Made by a program: the position numbers and the translations under genes
Assembly (NCBI GenBank): GCA_005877225.1
Contig: VBPK01000079.1
Coordinates: forward strand, 1-8,043
Direction: 5' to 3'
DNA: 8,043 bases
From: Nitrososphaerota archaeon
GTDB taxonomy: Archaea; Thermoproteota; Nitrososphaeria; Nitrososphaerales; Gagatemarchaeaceae
The notes under the pieces: model-generated
Databases searched by the model: none
Seen by the model: the letters and a program-made list of their open reading frames with translations, nothing else
Told to the model about the DNA's origin: nothing
Shown here: positions 5,413 through 8,043 of the stretch, in pieces
Numbering within the stretch: the first letter of the stretch is position 1
Layout of the letters: every line of letters starts with the position of its first letter

Positions 5413-6576
5413 ATGAGAATCGGCGCGATCGGAGTTGGTCAGGCGGGAGGAAGAATACTCGATGCATTCGTCTACAACAACATCTGGGGCGGCCACAAGG
5501 ACGTGTTGCCCCTGACGTTAGCAATCAACGCTGCGAAGGCGGACCTTCTCGGCCTCTCATCGGTCCCCAGGAAGGACAGGATTCTCCTCGGTCATACTCT
5601 TGTGAAAGGGCACGGAGCGGGAGGTAACCCGGAGATGGGGTCCAAGGTAGCCGAGGATGATAAGAGGAACATAAGGCGGGCCGTTGGCGAACGATCTACA
5701 CACAGGGTCGATGCGTTTCTTATCTTCCTTGGACTTGGCGGTGGTACCGGGGCGGGAGCGTCGCCTGTAATTTGTCAGATGCTGAAGGAAGTCTATAAGG
5801 AGCCCGTCTACGCCCTCGGAGTCTTACCGAGTCAGTCGGAGGGGTCTCTCTACGCCGGAAATGCGGCCAGGAGCCTGAGAGCCCTGACAGAGTCAGCCGA
5901 TGGTATACTTCTCTTCGACAATAATATCTGGCAGAGGGACGGCGTGACGGTAAAGCGCAGCTACGACCAGATGAATCTGGAGATAGTGAGGTCGCTGCAG
6001 GTCCTCTTCGCCGCGGGAGAAGAAGCCTCGCCAGAGCATGTCGGAGGAAAAGTGATTGACGCTTCAGACATCATCAACAGCATTCAGGGCTTCGCATCAT
6101 TCGGGTACAGCGGATGGGTAAAGTCGTGGAGCGAGGTGCTGAAAGACACAGGTAAGCGAGCACTCGGGGGGAAGAAGGGCACCTTCGAACAGCTGGACCC
6201 CGCAAACAGGATCTTGTCACTCATCCAGGGTGCGGCCGCAGGACGCCTGTCCTGTGACTGCGATATCAAATCATCATCGAAGGCACTCGTGGTCGTCGCA
6301 GGCAATCCAAACGAAATGAACAAGGAAGGGATGGACAGAGCAAAGCAATGGTTGGAGGAGGCGACCGGCGGTGCGGAGATCAGAGGTGGAGACTACCCGT
6401 CGCCCTACGCGCGTGAACTGATTTCAAGCGTGCTCTTCTCGGGTCTGAAGGAGATACCTGTCCTGAAGGCGTTGATAGAGAGAGCCCAGTCGAGTAAGAC
6501 CAAGGGAGCCAAGGAGACTAGGGGCCAGCTCTACAAGGCGCTTCCGAGTGCGAAGTCTGATCCGAAGTCGGAGTAG
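5413..6576 (+). CDS. cetZ: CetZ-like tubulin/FtsZ superfamily GTPase
   Basis: 387-residue cytoskeletal GTPase expected to form filaments under the membrane; the best studied CetZ, Haloferax CetZ1, controls cell shape. Seen: N-terminal nucleotide loop GVGQAGG (7-13); an AINAAKADL strand-loop with VKGHGAGG (64-71) typical of CetZ; the tubulin signature GGGTGAG (109-115); ALGVLPSQSEGSLY (134-147) with nearby N150; the guanine-side stretch FDNNIW (168-173); and a T7-like loop VIDASDIIN with D216 and D219, the residues that complete the GTPase site of the next subunit. The C-terminus ends in a basic, serine-rich tail without the conserved FtsZ partner-binding peptide. GTPase and assembly residues look intact. 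It has its own TATA box and is followed after 23 bases by a membrane protein, so they are probably an operon. It resembles CetZ more than cell-division FtsZ. Confidence 0.9.
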   Translation: MRIGAIGVGQAGGRILDAFVYNNIWGGHKDVLPLTLAINAAKADLLGLSSVPRKDRILLGHTLVKGHGAGGNPEMGSKVAEDDKRNIRRAVGERSTHRVDAFLIFLGLGGGTGAGASPVICQMLKEVYKEPVYALGVLPSQSEGSLYAGNAARSLRALTESADGILLFDNNIWQRDGVTVKRSYDQMNLEIVRSLQVLFAAGEEASPEHVGGKVIDASDIINSIQGFASFGYSGWVKSWSEVLKDTGKRALGGKKGTFEQLDPANRILSLIQGAAAGRLSCDCDIKSSSKALVVVAGNPNEMNKEGMDRAKQWLEEATGGAEIRGGDYPSPYARELISSVLFSGLKEIPVLKALIERAQSSKTKGAKETRGQLYKALPSAKSDPKSE

Positions 6577-6588
6577 CCCTCCGATGTT

Positions 6589-6593
6589 GAGGG
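6589..6593 (+). promoter_or_regulatory. Ribosome site deciding the TTG start of the membrane protein
   Basis: GAGGG lies 6 bases before the TTG at 6600. An in-frame TGA at 6588-6590 overlaps this site and rules out any earlier start, so TTG is the first possible codon. Confidence 0.6.
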
Positions 6594-6599
6594 CGCAAA

Positions 6600-7583
6600 T
6601 TGATTCTAGACGCGATAGTAGATGCGATAGTCCTCAACGCGGTCCAGATCGCCCTATTCGTAACCCTGCTGAGCGCCTTCCTCGCTTTCCTCAAGATACT
6701 CGTCGACCCAACTTCTCCCTTTCTTAAGAGAAGACATGCGGAAAGGATTCGATACAGCCTTCTGCTCGGCATCGCACTGGGACTCGGGTTCGCCCTCTTT
6801 GGACAGTACTCTCAATACTTCATACTCGGGGTCAGCTTGTCACTACTTTCGTTCACGCTGTACTATTATCTTCTGAGACGAACGACCTCGAGCTTCTACG
6901 GACTCAGGCTGCCCTGGGTCTCGAAGGAGGCGGCGCGAGGCCGCTTTTTTCACTTTTCCACTATTACTCTCATGGCCAGTTTCGTTCTTTACTTCTTCTA
7001 TCAACAGGTCTTTGAGGTACGCCTCGGCACGCCCGTAACACTTCTTGACTTGTATATTCTCCTCTTTGCGAGCGCCGTTTCGGGCCTCTTCGCACTTACG
7101 ATATTCGTACCGAAGGTTGACTTGTTGTTCCGCCTGATTGACGATTACATCCAAGCTGCTCACCACCCTAAGGAGGGAATGGTGATAGAACTCGAAGACA
7201 CGGATTTCCCTGGAATCATCGCGGGCACAGCCTTTACGCCCACGGAGGTTATCGACGCTTTCGAATCGCTCCGTCTGGAGGGCTATGCGGAGCGTCAGCC
7301 GGACCCCGTTCTGGGGCACGCGCGCTACAGGATCTTCTCTGAAGGTGTCATCTTTCTTGACGCCAGCGCCCAAGACGTTACGGGTCGCATCGACGCCGCC
7401 GTGCGACAATCCAACATCGCGGTGGACGCTATCGATGCCCGTGTCAACGGAGCCCGTCCTCTGGAGAGCAAGCAACTCAGCGAGGCGGTGAAGCAGCTTC
7501 AAGCACTGAGAAAGAAGATGCAGCGCCTGAAGGAAGAATATGGGCGCCTCTTGCCGCCCGAGTGGGAGGCAGTAGCCCGTTGA
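6600..7583 (+). CDS. Five-segment membrane protein with winged-helix-like and coiled-coil domains
   Basis: 327 residues; I do not recognise the family. Likely membrane segments: 14-35, 51-69, 73-92, 118-138 and 147-170. The rest (about 171-327) is soluble and, from the basic loop FLKRRHAERIR (41-51) after segment 1, probably cytoplasmic. Residues 202-255 look like a winged helix: a helix TPTEVIDAFESLRLEGYAE, then a wing-like hairpin ending RYRIFSEGVIFL. Residues 287-317 have the heptad pattern of a coiled coil (SEAVKQLQALRKKMQRLKEE). The start is TTG with GAGGG upstream; no other start is possible at this end. Spacing of 23 bases after cetZ with no promoter in between points to one transcript. 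A membrane anchor or regulator for the CetZ filament is a reasonable inference, not shown by the sequence. A membrane-bound transcription regulator is the main alternative. Confidence 0.85.
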   Translation: MILDAIVDAIVLNAVQIALFVTLLSAFLAFLKILVDPTSPFLKRRHAERIRYSLLLGIALGLGFALFGQYSQYFILGVSLSLLSFTLYYYLLRRTTSSFYGLRLPWVSKEAARGRFFHFSTITLMASFVLYFFYQQVFEVRLGTPVTLLDLYILLFASAVSGLFALTIFVPKVDLLFRLIDDYIQAAHHPKEGMVIELEDTDFPGIIAGTAFTPTEVIDAFESLRLEGYAERQPDPVLGHARYRIFSEGVIFLDASAQDVTGRIDAAVRQSNIAVDAIDARVNGARPLESKQLSEAVKQLQALRKKMQRLKEEYGRLLPPEWEAVAR

Positions 7584-7687
7584 TGAGCCGGATGCTTACC
7601 GACAGTCAGAGTAGTCTCGCATATCTCAGGGGATTCGAGCGGCACGCTGCTCAAGTGTAATAATTCCGGTCTGCGGCTCTTAGACCC
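7584..7687. other. Gap between convergent genes
   Basis: 104 bases between the ends of the membrane-protein gene (+) and the winged-helix gene (-). I see no strong hairpin, T tract or RNA signature. A C-box-like TTGATGA overlaps the upstream stop but has no matching D box on that strand. Confidence 0.4.
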
Positions 7688-8011
7688 TCACTGCGCGTCC
7701 GCGGCGGGACCGGGTTTCGGTGTTGTCGGTTTCACAGGAGCGTTTGCAAGCTCTACGGTCTTCTCGACGGGGGTAAGGAGATGGCCGATCTTGGCGTATC
7801 TCTCCAGGAAGCGCATGCCCTTCGCCGTCGTGGCGTACCGAGGTAACCCTCCTTCCTGGGCGATTAGCCCCTTTTCTTGCGTGAACTTCAGGTACGCCTG
7901 TAGCTGCTCGTAGGAGAGCATCGCGCTGTACATAAGCTTCGTCTTGGAGGCTCCCCTGAGTCCCGCCTTCAGCAGTGTCGCGATAATCTCAGCCCTGCTC
8001 CTGTATCTCAT
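7688..8011 (-). CDS. Small winged-helix DNA-binding protein (HTH_45-like)
   Basis: 107 residues matching the archaeal one-domain winged-helix regulators of the HTH_45 type. Seen: RSRAEIIATLLKAGLRGASK (helix 1), TKLMYSAMLSYEQLQAYLKF (helices 2-3, the recognition region, about 24-43), EKGLIAQ, and a wing with RYATTAKGMRFLERY (58-72). A proline/lysine-rich disordered tail ends the protein. These small regulators are abundant in Thaumarchaeota and relatives; targets are generally unknown. The ATG at 8011 has only a weak ribosome site (ATCGG), and its promoter is at or beyond the window edge, so autoregulation cannot be judged. It converges on the cetZ operon rather than sharing a promoter with it, so control of that operon is not implied. 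Confidence 0.85.
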   Translation of the reverse strand: MRYRSRAEIIATLLKAGLRGASKTKLMYSAMLSYEQLQAYLKFTQEKGLIAQEGGLPRYATTAKGMRFLERYAKIGHLLTPVEKTVELANAPVKPTTPKPGPAADAQ

Positions 8012-8043
8012 CCGATTTCTAGTTACTCGATAGGAAATTGTAG

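Noticed and set aside
6843..7502. Long minus-strand open frame opposite the membrane-protein gene (219 codons)
   Set aside because: The plus strand there encodes clear membrane helices and a coiled coil in register with a good ribosome site; the minus frame shows no coherent domain.
7579..7687. Possible box C/D small RNA between convergent genes
   Set aside because: TTGATGA on + lacks a CTGA partner, and the CTGA copies on - lack a C box.

Overview
The window looks like chromosomal DNA from an archaeon, probably of the Thaumarchaeota/Bathyarchaeota-like (TACK) side. This rests on archaeal-type RNase Z and class I CCA-adding enzyme, the archaeal UPF0200/UPF0201 pair, a COG2112 predicted kinase, a CetZ-type tubulin homologue, an HTH_45-like winged-helix protein, TATA-like boxes instead of bacterial -35/-10 promoters, and a tRNA with bulge-helix-bulge introns. 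The phylum is an inference; no marker here settles it. Genes are GC-rich, and GTG or TTG starts are frequent.

Left part (1-4509), RNA-processing block. RNase Z (5' end outside the window) runs on + and converges, with a 16-base overlap, on a minus-strand pair: a UPF0200-type P-loop kinase followed by the UPF0201 protein. Divergent from these, after an 81-bp promoter gap, is a tightly packed + operon: ThpR-type RNA 2',3'-cyclic phosphodiesterase/2'-5' ligase, the CCA-adding tRNA nucleotidyltransferase (ATGA overlap), and a COG2112 predicted kinase overlapping cca by about 35 bases.

Middle (4538-5412). A tRNA-Pro(GGG) gene follows. The mature molecule folds properly only after removing two short introns, 17 nt at position 30/31 and 18 nt at the canonical 37/38 site. 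A roughly 760-bp stretch follows that holds one damaged small membrane-protein gene on the minus strand, with an apparent single-base frameshift, and otherwise nothing I can name.

Right part (5413-8043). A strong TATA box drives a CetZ-like tubulin-superfamily GTPase. It is followed 23 bases later by an unrecognised protein with five membrane segments, a cytoplasmic winged-helix-like domain and a C-terminal coiled coil. A small winged-helix DNA-binding protein converges from the right edge. The CetZ/membrane-protein pair is the best candidate for an undescribed functional unit. The left half combines tRNA 3'-end cleavage, CCA addition and RNA-end chemistry next to an unusual intron-bearing tRNA.
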